Below, piece by piece: positions 8,918 to 19,833 of a stretch of 42,581 nt of DNA. Made by a program: the position numbers and the translations under genes. Numbering within the stretch: position 1 is the first letter of the stretch; the number at the start of each line of letters is the position of its first letter. This DNA comes from DASYYE01 sp035946955 (GTDB lineage: Bacteria > Actinomycetota > Actinomycetes > Streptosporangiales > Streptosporangiaceae), in the NCBI GenBank assembly GCA_035946955.1, contig DASYYE010000435.1, positions 1 through 42,581 on the forward strand, given 5' to 3'. The notes under the pieces were generated by a model that was not told the origin of the DNA, made no database searches, and worked only from the letters and a program-made list of their open reading frames with translations.

Positions 8918-10207
8918 ATGCGCTGCACTCGCTGCGGACGGACGGCGCGCGAGGGCGCCAGGTTCTGTATCGCTTGTGGGCATGAGCTGTCCCCGCCTGA
9001 TCTGAGTGCGCCCGCGCCCAAGGAGGAGGTCAGCGCGCGGAGACCAGATGAGGTAGACCCGGGCGCCGCCCCGACCAGTTTCGTCCCCATGCTGGACCGT
9101 GACGAACCTCAGCCGATCGCCCTTGACGATCTCTTCCGCCCGGCTGACGGGGCCGGCAGGGCCGGCGGCGCGGGTGGGGCTGGTGGGGCTGGCCCGGCAG
9201 CGGGCAGTGCGCCTGGGCCGGCCAATGCGCCGTGGTCGGCGAATGCGCCCGGAGCCGCCGGTGCGCCTGGGCCTGCCGGTGCGCCCGGGCCGGGCCGTGT
9301 ACCCGGGGTCGGTGGCATGGCTGGGCCGGGGAGTACGCCCGGGCCAGCGGGTGCACCCGCGGCGAGCCGTGTGCCAGGGGTCGGTGGTGTGGCTGGGCCG
9401 GGGGGTGTGCCCGGGCCGGGCCGTCCGCCTGGGGCCGCTGGTGTGGCTGGGCCGGGGGGTGCGCCCGGGCCGGGCCGTCCGCCTGGGGCCGCTGGTGTGG
9501 CTGGTCCGGCTGGTCCGGGGCGTGGGGCGGGGCCAGGCCGTGCTGACCAGTTGATGGCGGGGATGCGTCCGGAGCGTCCTTCCCGCGCTCCCCTGGTGGC
9601 CGGGGTCGTCGTGGGCGTCGCGCTTGCGGCGGCTGCCGCGGTCGCGGGTGTCTGGCTGACGGGTGGGTTCAGCTCAAGCGCCAGCACGGGTGCGCACGGC
9701 CACACCGGGCCCACCAGCACCACGCAGGGCTCGCCAACCACCTCACCCAGCACCGGTGCCACGTCCCCCTCAGCCGGGTCGACTCCCTCGTCAGGTGCCA
9801 GCAATGTGGTGACCGCCAGTCCGGGCGCCGCCAGCAACCCCAAAGAGCCGTCGGTCATCGCGTTCCTCGGCGAGTACTTCACCTCGATCAACACGCGTAA
9901 CTACCACAAGTTCTTTGGGCTGCTCGGTGCCCAGGCCCAGGCGGATATCTCACCCCAGCGGTTCCGCCGTGGCTACCGTTCGACGCGGGACTCCAATGAG
10001 ACCCTGCAGTCCCTTTCGACAGCGGCCAATGGCGACACCGTCGCGGCCGTGACATTCACCAGCCACCAGAACCCCGCCGACAGCGTCAACCAGCAGGAGT
10101 CCTGCACGAGGTGGCAGGTCACGCTGTGGCTCGCGTCAACCGGCGGCGGCTATGTGATAGACCAGCCGCCGCCGGGTTACCACGCGCAAGACTCACCGTG
10201 TCCATGA
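8918..10207 (+). CDS. Zinc-ribbon, collagen-like, single-pass membrane protein
   Basis: A 429-residue protein starting at ATG 8918 with GAGGGGTGAG just upstream. The domains are: an N-terminal zinc ribbon with CTRC (residues 3-6) and CIAC (17-20); a linker; a Gly/Pro/Ala segment (about 78-208) built of imperfect Gly-X-Y triplets; one transmembrane helix (about 225-248); a Ser/Thr/Gly linker (250-310); and a C-terminal alpha+beta region (about 315-429) beginning SVIAFLGEYFTSINTRNYHKFF, which looks like an NTF2-like extracytoplasmic domain. Two cysteines in the full tail (QESCTRW and DSPCP) could pair outside the cell. By topology the collagen-like part should be cytoplasmic, which is unusual. 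Function unknown; no close family is recognised. It ends at a strong hairpin terminator. Confidence 0.8.
   Translation: MRCTRCGRTAREGARFCIACGHELSPPDLSAPAPKEEVSARRPDEVDPGAAPTSFVPMLDRDEPQPIALDDLFRPADGAGRAGGAGGAGGAGPAAGSAPGPANAPWSANAPGAAGAPGPAGAPGPGRVPGVGGMAGPGSTPGPAGAPAASRVPGVGGVAGPGGVPGPGRPPGAAGVAGPGGAPGPGRPPGAAGVAGPAGPGRGAGPGRADQLMAGMRPERPSRAPLVAGVVVGVALAAAAAVAGVWLTGGFSSSASTGAHGHTGPTSTTQGSPTTSPSTGATSPSAGSTPSSGASNVVTASPGAASNPKEPSVIAFLGEYFTSINTRNYHKFFGLLGAQAQADISPQRFRRGYRSTRDSNETLQSLSTAANGDTVAAVTFTSHQNPADSVNQQESCTRWQVTLWLASTGGGYVIDQPPPGYHAQDSPCP
9386..9509 (+). repeat. 54-bp tandem repeat encoding Gly-X-Y-like units
   Basis: A 54-bp unit occurs at 9386-9439 and again, nearly identical, at 9440-9493, with a partial third from 9494. 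Each unit encodes 18 residues (GVAGPGGxPGPGRPPGAA). Looser copies extend upstream to about 9150. Confidence 0.85.
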
Positions 10208-10226
10208 TGGTGACCGGCGTCAGTCT

Positions 10227-10245
10227 CAGCCAGGCGCCCTGGCTG
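10227..10245 (+). terminator. Hairpin terminator after the zinc-ribbon gene
   Basis: CAGCCAGG (10227-10234) and CCTGGCTG (10238-10245) form a perfect 8-bp stem with a 3-base loop, 20 bases after the stop. There is no long U-tract, as is usual in high-GC actinobacteria. Confidence 0.7.
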
Positions 10246-10355
10246 GTCTAGTCAGGTTCTGGCTCTAGCAAAACCCGAGCATGCCGAGTGTGCGAGGTAG
10301 CACCGAGTCGCTTACGGTTATGCCGTACCGCGGATCTGGTAACCAAGGAGCGCAC

Positions 10356-11801
<1,446 letters not shown>

Positions 11802-11850
11802 ACACTCTCGCGCGGTAGCTGCCGTGGGGTGACGTAGCAGTCTCGCAGTC

Positions 11851-11892
11851 GAGGCGCCGCCAGGACATACATCACTGTCCCGGCGGCGTCTC
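11851..11892 (+). terminator. Long hairpin terminator after ahcY
   Basis: GAGGCGCCGCC (11851-11861) pairs with GGCGGCGTCTC (11882-11892) with one G-T wobble, and the inner GGACA pairs with TGTCC. The 42-base hairpin begins 49 bases after the ahcY stop. Confidence 0.7.
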
Positions 11893-12232
11893 ATAATGAG
11901 TCATGGGGCCACCGGCCTGGGAAGCGCCGAAGGATCATCACACACCGGCATGCTCCCCTCCGCCCAGTCGTAGAAAGGACCGGTTCCGGCCGCCGCGGAT
12001 GCCCCTCGCCCCTTCTGACCTGGGACAACCATGAGCAGTTCAGTTTTTCGCCCCTATGAGGGGGAGAATCTGAACGGGTAATGGAAGTGTCCAGCTATGT
12101 CTCGCATATTGAGACAAAGTAACGACTTACCACGGGTTGTAGCTTCGCATTCAGGAATGAACCAGACAAAACAACAACCAAAACCCGTGATAAGACGACT
12201 CACCCGCGGCGGAGGATCCCGAAGCGACTTCT
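11893..12232. other. Comparatively AT-rich intergenic island with multiple inverted repeats
   Basis: There is no credible gene here between the convergent ahcY and the flippase-like gene. From about 12031 to 12200 the base composition is visibly lower in GC than the rest of the window. Three dyads are seen: 12038-12075 (GTTCAG/CTGAAC outside, CCCCT/AGGGG inside), 12098-12116 (TGTCTC/GAGACA), and 12131-12189 (CACGGGTT/AACCCGTG enclosing CATTC/GAATG). These may be terminators, a small RNA or a remnant of an inserted element; none can be proved from the sequence. Confidence 0.55.
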
Positions 12233-12280
12233 GGTCAGTTGTGCGCTGCGAGTGCCAGCCAGACTGGCTCACTACTGACC
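12233..12280 (-). terminator. Nested hairpin terminator for the flippase-like gene
   Basis: GGTCAGT (12233-12239) pairs with ACTGACC (12274-12280), and inside it AGCCAG (12257-12262) and CTGGCT (12264-12269) flank a single base, with GTG/CAC extending the stem. It begins 6 bases past the stop of the minus-strand gene. Confidence 0.65.
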
Positions 12281-12286
12281 GGCGAT

Positions 12287-13402
12287 CTAGGGGCTGTCGG
12301 CAGGCGACTGGCCGTCTGGGCCGTGGGGTCCGCTGTGGGTGGCTGCGACCTCGTGCTGCTGGTAGGGCTGGCTGTGGGCACGGGTCAGGACGATCAGCGC
12401 CACCCAGCCTCCCACCAGGATCATCCAGTAGTTGACCAGCCGGTACGCGAGCACGGCCGTGAGCGCGTGTGATGTGTCCAGGCCGGCCGCGGCCAGAGCA
12501 CCTGTCAGGGTGGCCTCGACGACCCCGAAACCGCCAGGGGTGATGCCGGTGCTGCCCACTGCGGCGCCCGCACCGTAGACCAGGATGATGGCGCTCCACG
12601 GCACCGGCGCGCCAGCGGCCTTGATCGCGCACACCAGGCATGCACAGTCCGCCAGCCAGTTGAGCACCGCCAGCCCAAACACTTCCGAGGACTTGAGCAC
12701 GGAGAGCCTGATGCCGGCCAGCCGGTTCAGGAACGACTCCAGGACACCGGGGTCCAGGAGTGGCCGCCGCCCCACCCGCTGTACCAGCCGTACGAGGCCG
12801 GCCAGCACCTTGTTCGCAACCGCCCTCGCCCGCGGGTAGCGCAGGGCGAGGCCCACGGTCACAGCGGGCAGGGCGAACACGGCTGCGCCCGCGAAACCGG
12901 CCACGGTCGCCAGGGGAGCCCCGCCCGCGAACGCGCCCACGACGAGGACCAGCGCCAGTGCCGAGGTCGAGGCGATCGCCGACGCCGCAAGCGCCCAGCT
13001 GGTCAGCGCCGGGTCCAGCCCCCGGCGGCGGAACTGCCGGTAGGAGAACACGACCGCCAGCTGCGCCCCGGCGAACGGGACCGACATGGACAGCGCGTTG
13101 CTCGCATAGGTGATCGACATCACCGAACCGAACGCGGCGGTATGCCCGTCCGCCTGCAGCAGGTCGCGCCGGCTCAGCCCGAACGCGGCCAGTGATATGC
13201 ACTCGAAGACCACCCCCAGCGCGAACCACTGGAAGTGCAGGCTGCCCAGGTCACCCAGTGACCGCGCCAGGGTGTGCCGGCCCAGCACGAGCACGGTGGC
13301 GAACACACCGACAGCCACCACCACGCCCACGACCCGGGCCCACGGCCGCTGCCGTGGGCCGCCGGGGCCGGGGTCGCTGGGAGAGACTGACGGTGCGTCC
13401 AT
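12287..13402 (-). CDS. Flippase-like (YbhN/AglD/MprF-type) membrane protein
   Basis: A 371-residue polytopic protein with about eight hydrophobic helices (first near residues 22-42, last near 325-345) and hydrophilic Pro/Gly and His/Pro-rich ends. The family pattern is visible: an RRDLLQADG loop followed by YASNALSMSVPFAGAQ, and near the C-terminal half GAGAAVGSTGITPGGFGVVEA, the conserved P-GG-G-E element of UPF0104/lysylphosphatidylglycerol synthase transmembrane domains. Relatives flip lipid-linked substrates across the membrane; the substrate here is unknown. The ATG at 13402 has GAGGA 6 bases upstream. It lies 46 bases downstream of the RDD gene on the same strand, so the two may be co-transcribed. 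Confidence 0.85.
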   Translation of the reverse strand: MDAPSVSPSDPGPGGPRQRPWARVVGVVVAVGVFATVLVLGRHTLARSLGDLGSLHFQWFALGVVFECISLAAFGLSRRDLLQADGHTAAFGSVMSITYASNALSMSVPFAGAQLAVVFSYRQFRRRGLDPALTSWALAASAIASTSALALVLVVGAFAGGAPLATVAGFAGAAVFALPAVTVGLALRYPRARAVANKVLAGLVRLVQRVGRRPLLDPGVLESFLNRLAGIRLSVLKSSEVFGLAVLNWLADCACLVCAIKAAGAPVPWSAIILVYGAGAAVGSTGITPGGFGVVEATLTGALAAAGLDTSHALTAVLAYRLVNYWMILVGGWVALIVLTRAHSQPYQQHEVAATHSGPHGPDGQSPADSP

Positions 13403-13448
13403 GTGAGGTCCTCAGCACTCTGCCTGCCGCTTTGCACTGACCGGATGG

Positions 13449-14306
13449 TCAGCGCGGAGGGGCGAACCCGCCGGGGTTTTGTGCTGGGCTGTCTGCTGTT
13501 GGCGTGTCAGGGGTGAGCTTGCCCGCGGGTGGCTGTGGCGGCAGGGGCGTCCAGCCGAGCTTCGACTGCTCCCTGCCGCGGCGTTCGGCGAGGACGGCGG
13601 TCAGGTAGTCGAGGTCGGACGTGCCCGGTGGCGGCGGAGGGCTGACCTGGGCACGCACATCCGCGGCGATCCGCTGGGCAAGCTCGGCGCGGGCGGCTGG
13701 CCCGAGTTCGCGGGCACGGGCCAGGTAGCGGCGAGCCGTCTCGGCCGTCTGTTCCGTCAGGCCGGACAGTTCCAGGGTGACCGCCCAGGCCGCCAGGTGC
13801 GGGACCATGTACGTCGTCACCTGCGTGCTCGAGCGGGCGGGAACGCGCTGCTGGATGACGAACGTACCGGCGAACATGTCACCGAGCCGCTTGCCCCGCG
13901 ACGACAGCATGGAGCAGAACAGGGCGATCGGCAGGCCCACCACACTCCAGATCTCCACGATCGCGGCCAGCCCGCGCACCAGTGCCTGCCGGAAGCGTTC
14001 CGGGCTCCCGTCGTCGCTGATCACCCGGAGGCCGAGCGCGAACTTCCCCGGCGACCTGCCACGTGACAGTGTCTCCCAGATGACCGGGTAGCCGACCAGG
14101 ACGGCCACGATCACCGTGATGCCCACGGCCGCGGCCGAGGCCGGGTCAAACACTCCGCTGACCTGTCCCGCACCTACCAGCAGCAGCAAGACCACGAAGA
14201 TGACCAGCTGGATGACCACGTCGATGGCGAATGCGAGCAGGCGGCTGGGGAAACGTGCGCACGGAACCTCGAGGACGACCGCCTCGCCAGTGACAACCTC
14301 AGCCAC
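13449..14306 (-). CDS. RDD family membrane protein
   Basis: A 285-residue protein starting at GTG 14306, with GAGGAG 6 bases upstream. The RDD domain fills residues 15-160: CARFPSRLLAFAIDVVIQ (the Arg...Asp pattern), two hydrophobic helices, then SRGRSPGKFALGLRVISDDG and RQALVRGL. After a third helix follows SSRGKRLGDMFAGTFVIQ. The C-terminal 110 residues are soluble, first helical (LSGLTEQTAETARRYLARARE) and then Pro-rich, and probably cytoplasmic. RDD proteins are often linked to ion or osmolyte transport but mostly uncharacterised. In actinobacteria it is commonly beside the SpoIIM/DUF58/MoxR cluster, as here, divergent from the SpoIIM-like gene. Confidence 0.9.
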   Translation of the reverse strand: MAEVVTGEAVVLEVPCARFPSRLLAFAIDVVIQLVIFVVLLLLVGAGQVSGVFDPASAAAVGITVIVAVLVGYPVIWETLSRGRSPGKFALGLRVISDDGSPERFRQALVRGLAAIVEIWSVVGLPIALFCSMLSSRGKRLGDMFAGTFVIQQRVPARSSTQVTTYMVPHLAAWAVTLELSGLTEQTAETARRYLARARELGPAARAELAQRIAADVRAQVSPPPPPGTSDLDYLTAVLAERRGREQSKLGWTPLPPQPPAGKLTPDTPTADSPAQNPGGFAPPR

Positions 14307-14492
14307 GCCCGCTCCTCATGCCGCCCGGTCTGTGACGGGCAGCCCTCAGTGGTGGGACACCCGTGGTCGGGGCATCCCGTCAGGTCTCCTCTGCCGGGTG
14401 AGGCACACTGCGACCCTCTACAAGGCTAGTGGTCCGGCTCTCCGGCAGCGGCACGGGCGGCCATGGCCTCACCTGGCCGCTACTGTGGCGGC

Positions 14493-15488
14493 GTGGACGT
14501 GGATGCCTACGCCGCCGCGCATGAGGAGCAGTGGCGGCGCCTGGACCGCCTGGTGCGCCATCACCGCCGGCTGTCCGGCGCGGAGATCGACGAGCTGGTC
14601 TCGCTGTACCAGCAGACTGCCACCCACCTTTCGGTCGTCCGGTCGGCTGGGGCGGACGACGCCCTGGTGGGGGTGCTGACCAGCCGGGTCGCCCGGGCAC
14701 GTGCCGCTGTGACGGGGGCGAGCGCCCCGGGCATGGCAGTGCTGGCGCGGTTCGTGCTCGTATCGTTCCCGGCCATGGCCTACCGCGCGCGCTGGTGGTG
14801 GCTGGGCACCGCGGTGGGGTCGCTGCTCACCGCGCTGGTCATCGGCTGGTGGGTGGCGCACTCGCCCGCAGTGCAGGCGGCCCTGCTGCCGCAGGCCCAG
14901 ATCGGCAACCTGGTCCACCACCAGTTCCAGGGCTACTACTCCCAGTACGCGGCCACGTCGTTCGCGGCACATGTCTGGACCAACAACGCCTGGGTGGCCG
15001 CGCTGTCGCTGATCTTCGGGATCATGCTCGGGCTGCCCACACTGTGGGTGCTGTACAACAACGCAGCCAACGTCGGTGTGGTGGGCGGGCTGATGGTCTC
15101 GCACGGTAAGGGCGTGCTGTTCTTCGCGCTCATCCTCCCCCACGGGATTCTGGAGCTGACCGCGGTGTTCCTCGCGGCCGCCACGGGCCTGCGGCTTGGC
15201 TGGACCATCATCGACCCGGGCCGGCGCCCACGTGCCAGGGCGCTGGCTGAGGAAGGCCGGGCCGCGGTCACGGTCGCGCTCGGGCTCATCGGCGTCCTGC
15301 TGGTGTCCGGCGTGATCGAGGCGTTCGTGACCCCTTCCCCGCTCCCGACCTGGGCACGGATCCTGATAGGCGTGGCCGCCGAGGCGGCGTTCCTGAGCTA
15401 CGTGCTGGTCCTGGGCAGGCGCGCGGTCCGTGCTGGCCTGACCTCCGACATCGCCGAAGCACCGGAGTTCCGCCCCGTCAGCGGCTAA
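14493..15488 (+). CDS. Stage II sporulation protein M (SpoIIM) family membrane protein
   Basis: A 331-residue protein. The GTG at 14493 is preferred because family members begin with a short Asp/Val stretch before AAAHEEQWRRLDRLV; the ATG at 14463 would add ten residues. The N-terminal 90 residues are helical and soluble (YQQTATHLSVVRSAGADD), followed by five or six membrane helices including NNAWVAALSLIFGIMLGLP and ALILPHGILELTAVFLAAA, the conserved HG.xE element of the SpoIIM family. In Bacillus SpoIIM acts with peptidoglycan hydrolases in engulfment; in actinobacteria this relative is a constant neighbour of DUF58, MoxR and RDD genes, and its job is unknown. It is divergent from the RDD gene and ends in a convergent hairpin. 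Confidence 0.88.
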   Translation: MDVDAYAAAHEEQWRRLDRLVRHHRRLSGAEIDELVSLYQQTATHLSVVRSAGADDALVGVLTSRVARARAAVTGASAPGMAVLARFVLVSFPAMAYRARWWWLGTAVGSLLTALVIGWWVAHSPAVQAALLPQAQIGNLVHHQFQGYYSQYAATSFAAHVWTNNAWVAALSLIFGIMLGLPTLWVLYNNAANVGVVGGLMVSHGKGVLFFALILPHGILELTAVFLAAATGLRLGWTIIDPGRRPRARALAEEGRAAVTVALGLIGVLLVSGVIEAFVTPSPLPTWARILIGVAAEAAFLSYVLVLGRRAVRAGLTSDIAEAPEFRPVSG

Positions 15489-15495
15489 ATCCCCA

Positions 15496-15544
15496 TGATC
15501 ATGTAGGTCTGTCAGTCGATATGACTGAGAAGTCTTCATGATCA
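15496..15544. terminator. Convergent nested hairpin between SpoIIM-like and NUDIX genes
   Basis: TGATCATG (15496-15503) pairs with CATGATCA (15537-15544), and inside it TCAGTC (15512-15517) pairs with GACTGA (15523-15528). It starts 8 bases past the SpoIIM-like stop and overlaps the last 15 codons of the NUDIX gene, so it could end transcription from both sides. Confidence 0.55.
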
Positions 15545-16158
15545 AGGAAATGTGTGGGTTCGGCTAGCAGGAACAGGGTGTAGGCGGCGACGGTGGAGTC
15601 GTCTTTGATGACGCCCTCACGGATCATTCGTTCCAGGTTCGCGCGTGCGAACCAGCCTTGGCGCAGGTCCTGCTCCTCGTGTTCCAGTTCGGGTGTGCCG
15701 CGGGTGAGGCCGGTGGCCACGAACACGTCATACCCCTGGCCGGTCAGGCCGTTGGCGCAGTGCAGGTGCCCGAGGTGGTGCATGACACGGGCGGTCATCC
15801 CGGTCTCCTGGCGCAGTTCCTCCCGGGCGAGGTATTCGGCGTCCTCGGCGGGGTCGAGGCCGGGGAACGTGCCCTGCGGGAACTCCCAGGAGCGTCGCCT
15901 CGCCGGGTAACGGTACTGCTCGACCAGGTGGAAACCGCCGTCCTCAACCGGGATGACCAGGGCGAAGTCGGGTTTCTCGATGTAGGAGTACGTGCCCGCC
16001 GAGCCGTCAGGCCGGCGGATGCGGTCCTTGCGCAGCCTGAGGTGGGATGTCTCATATACGACGTCGCTGCTCACCTGCTCGATGACCAGCCCAGGGGTCT
16101 CCTGCACGGGCGCACTCTCCCTGTCAGCCGGGCCCATGGCCCGGGTCAGTCGGGTCAC
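15499..16158 (-). CDS. NUDIX hydrolase (ADP-ribose pyrophosphatase-like)
   Basis: A 219-residue protein starting at GTG 16158, which overlaps the DUF58 stop by 4 bases (GTGA), so it is the last gene of the DUF58/MoxR operon. A beta-strand region (YSYIEKPDFALVIPVEDGGFHLVEQYRYPARR) precedes the NUDIX box, WEFPQGTFPGLDPAED then AREELRQETG. The box is recognisable, but the first Glu of the metal-binding EE pair is Gln and two residues are inserted after the glycine. The overall layout resembles the ADP-ribose/GDP-mannose pyrophosphatases. A substrate cannot be assigned. An alternative start inside the frame (MGPADRES) would remove seven residues. Confidence 0.87.
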   Translation of the reverse strand: MTRLTRAMGPADRESAPVQETPGLVIEQVSSDVVYETSHLRLRKDRIRRPDGSAGTYSYIEKPDFALVIPVEDGGFHLVEQYRYPARRRSWEFPQGTFPGLDPAEDAEYLAREELRQETGMTARVMHHLGHLHCANGLTGQGYDVFVATGLTRGTPELEHEEQDLRQGWFARANLERMIREGVIKDDSTVAAYTLFLLAEPTHFLDHEDFSVISTDRPT

Positions 16159-17447
16159 AGCCGGCCGGCTGCCTTGAGGCCGAGGTAGGCGTCGGCCAGG
16201 GCCACCGCGAAGCGGCCGGGTGGGGCGTCGACGACGGTCACGCCATGGCGCTGCAGCAGGCTGGAGACCCGCTGGCGCCCGGCGAGCGCCTGCTGCGCCG
16301 CAGCGGCGTCATAGACCTCCTCGGCGCTGTCGTGGCTGGCCGCCATCTCCTGCAGGGTGGGGTCGGTCACCGCGGCGACGACCACCTGGTGCCGGGCGGC
16401 CAGCAGCGGCACCCGCGGCAGCAGGCCCTCCTCCATCGCAGCCGGGTTCAGGTCGGTGAGCAGGACGATCAGGCTGCGGTGGCGGGAGGCACTCAGCGCC
16501 GCGCTCACCAGGCCCCTGGCATTGGTCTCCACGAGTTCAGGCTCGACCGTGGCCAGCGCATGAGCCACGGCTGACAGGGCCGCCGGCCGCGACGCGCCGA
16601 TCACCCGGGCGCGGATGCGCCGGTCAAATGCGATCATGTCGATCCGGTCGCCAGCCCGGGAGGCCAGCGCCGTCAGCAAGAGCGTGGCGTCCATGGCCGC
16701 GTCGAGGCGTGGGTAGCCACCCACACGACCTGCCGAGGTCCGGCCCGTGTCGAGGACCGCCAGGATGCGGCGGTCACGCTCAGGCCGCCAGGTGCGCACC
16801 ATGACGTCGCGGCGGCGGGCGGTCGCGCGCCAGTCGATGGAGCGCACGTCGTCACCGACCACGTACTCGCGCAGCGAGTCGAACTCACTGCCCTGCCCTC
16901 GGTGCAGGGAGCGGTGCTGCCCGTCGAACTGGCGCAGCCGCGACAGTTTCTCCGGCAGGTGCCGTCGGCTGGGGAAAGGCGGCAGTACCCGCACGGTCCA
17001 AGGGGCCGCGCGGCCCGCCTGACGCGCCGCCAGCCCGAGTGGGCCGAGCGAGCGCACCGTCAGGCGGGCAGCCGTCTTGTCCCCCCGCCGGCCCGGGGTC
17101 AGCCGCGTCGTGATCTGACCGGTCCCGCCCGGGGTGAGCCGTACCCGGCTGTGGTGGGGAGTAGCGCCCGCGCTGGGCTGCCAGGAGTCGCGGATGTCAG
17201 CGACCAGCACCCGCCGTCCCTGGTTGGTAATGGTGGTGGTGACCGCGGCGCTCTCACCGAGCAGGACGCTGGTGTCGCCGGAACGGCTCAGCAGCAGCGG
17301 GCTGATCGCACCTGCCAGTGTCAGGTCGGCCAGCACGGCCCCGAGCAGCAGGCCGTTGGCGACCAGGACGGTGCCGAGGGCCGGCACGGCCAGCACCGCC
17401 ACGACGGCCACCAGGGCCGCGAGCACGGCACGCCGGGTCAGTGCCAC
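16155..17447 (-). CDS. DUF58 domain-containing membrane protein
   Basis: A 430-residue protein starting at GTG 17447, 10 bases after the MoxR stop. Two hydrophobic N-terminal helices (about 6-26 and 29-50) anchor it, followed by a beta-sandwich region (60-150) and then the DUF58 core: GSEFDSLREYVVGDDVRSIDWRA is the hallmark (quoted in part: EYVVGDDVRSIDW near residues 200-212), leading into a von Willebrand A-like fold with the altered MIDAS DTGRTSAG and LIVLLTDLNP. DUF58 proteins act with MoxR AAA+ ATPases, probably as the adaptor that binds the client. Placement directly after moxR fits. Confidence 0.93.
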   Translation of the reverse strand: MALTRRAVLAALVAVVAVLAVPALGTVLVANGLLLGAVLADLTLAGAISPLLLSRSGDTSVLLGESAAVTTTITNQGRRVLVADIRDSWQPSAGATPHHSRVRLTPGGTGQITTRLTPGRRGDKTAARLTVRSLGPLGLAARQAGRAAPWTVRVLPPFPSRRHLPEKLSRLRQFDGQHRSLHRGQGSEFDSLREYVVGDDVRSIDWRATARRRDVMVRTWRPERDRRILAVLDTGRTSAGRVGGYPRLDAAMDATLLLTALASRAGDRIDMIAFDRRIRARVIGASRPAALSAVAHALATVEPELVETNARGLVSAALSASRHRSLIVLLTDLNPAAMEEGLLPRVPLLAARHQVVVAAVTDPTLQEMAASHDSAEEVYDAAAAQQALAGRQRVSSLLQRHGVTVVDAPPGRFAVALADAYLGLKAAGRL

Positions 17448-17457
17448 GGTCAGGTTC

Positions 17458-18536
<1,079 letters not shown>

Positions 18537-18540
<4 letters not shown>

Positions 18541-19823
18541 GGGGAAAGCACCTGTCCTTCCAGCGAGTCGAGGTCATTGGCCAGCCTCAGCAGGGCCGCG
18601 TCGTCAGCGGGGACCGCTCCGAAGAGGATCTGCCTGACCTGCTCAGTATCGCGCCCGGTGCGGTTGGCCAGTTCGTGACACACCACCTCGGGCTGGACGT
18701 CTGGTGGCTGCCCCAGCCGTGCGGTGATGCGCGCCAATGCCGCGGCGCGCAACGTAGCCGCGACGCGGTCACGCGCCCGCCGTGTCCGGTACAGCCTGCC
18801 ATGTCCCACCACGGTCTCCGCGGACCGCACCGTCACCGGGATCGGCTCGGCAATGAGCGGGCCGAACCTGCGCGCCCGCCACAGCGCGATGAGCAGCACC
18901 GCCACGGACAGCTCCACCACCACCAGGTGGGCCGACTGCGGGATGAGGGCCGACAGCGGACGTGGGCCGGTGGCGACGGCGGGGCGGACCGGCGGTGTGG
19001 GCACGAGCCACACGACGCGCTGCGTACCGCCCAGCAGGTTCAGGGCGAGCGCGGCGTCGCCCTGCTGGCCGAGTGCCCCGTTGGTGAGCGGGAGACCTGT
19101 GCCCAGCGCGGTGACGACCCGGCCCGCGCTGGTGTAGGTGACCAGGGAAGCGAAGCCTTCGCCCGGCTGGCCGTCGGCGTCCAGCACCGGGAAGGCCGGG
19201 TAGCAGCGCCAGGCACCGGGTGCGTCCGAGCTGAACAGTGTGCCGCCCATGTCCGCACTGCCTGCGGCGCGGGCGGCGGGCAGTCCGCACGCTGGCGCAC
19301 TTGCGCGGATGTCAGTTACGCCAGCTGTGGTGTCGTGCGGTGCGAGGGCCGCGAGGTCAGCCTCGTCCGGGGCCACCAGCAGCAGGTTCGCACTCACCTG
19401 CGACAGTGCGGCCAACTGGCCCGCATCCAGTGACTGAGGGCCCGCCAGGACGAGGGTGGTGCCTGTCCTTCGTGCCTGCGCTACCGCCTGGCTGACCGTG
19501 GTCACCCGGACCACGGTCTGGCCACGCTGCGTCAGCAGCGCTGCCAGGGCGTGGGTTCCCGGTGAGGTGACACCGTTGGGGTCGAGCGGCCCCGCGACTG
19601 GCGGCCCCTGCTGGAGCAGCGCGATCGCCACGGCCCCTATCAGCACCACCGCGGCCACGGCCGCCACACCACGCCAGCGGCGCCAGTACGACAGGCTCAG
19701 CCAGCCCGGCCGGGCCCGGTGGGCTCCGCCCTGTCCGCTGGCGCCTGGCTGTCCCTGCCGGGCACCGGCTGTCTCACCGTGCTGGCTCCGGCTGATGGTG
19801 CCTGCCTGACCCCGTTGGCTCAC
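18537..19823 (-). CDS. DUF4350 domain-containing membrane protein
   Basis: A 428-residue protein. The frame is open further upstream into the DUF4129 gene, but the GTG at 19823 lies 10 bases after that stop with GGTGAGG about 8 bases before it. A hydrophilic N-terminus (1-45) is followed by a membrane helix (about 51-71), the DUF4350 domain outside the membrane (GVTSPGTHALAALLTQRGQTVVRV, a gutted GATase-like fold, to about 240), a second helix near 320-340 ending LWRARRFGPLIAEPIPV, and a cytoplasmic helical tail. The element WRARRFGPLIAEP is diagnostic. Function is unknown; it is a constant member of the MoxR/DUF58/DUF4129 cluster. Confidence 0.88.
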
Positions 19824-19833
19824 GGTGCGCGCC

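Noticed and set aside
10250..10355. SAH riboswitch before ahcY
   Set aside because: No match to the consensus could be traced; only a short TACGG/CCGTA dyad is seen.
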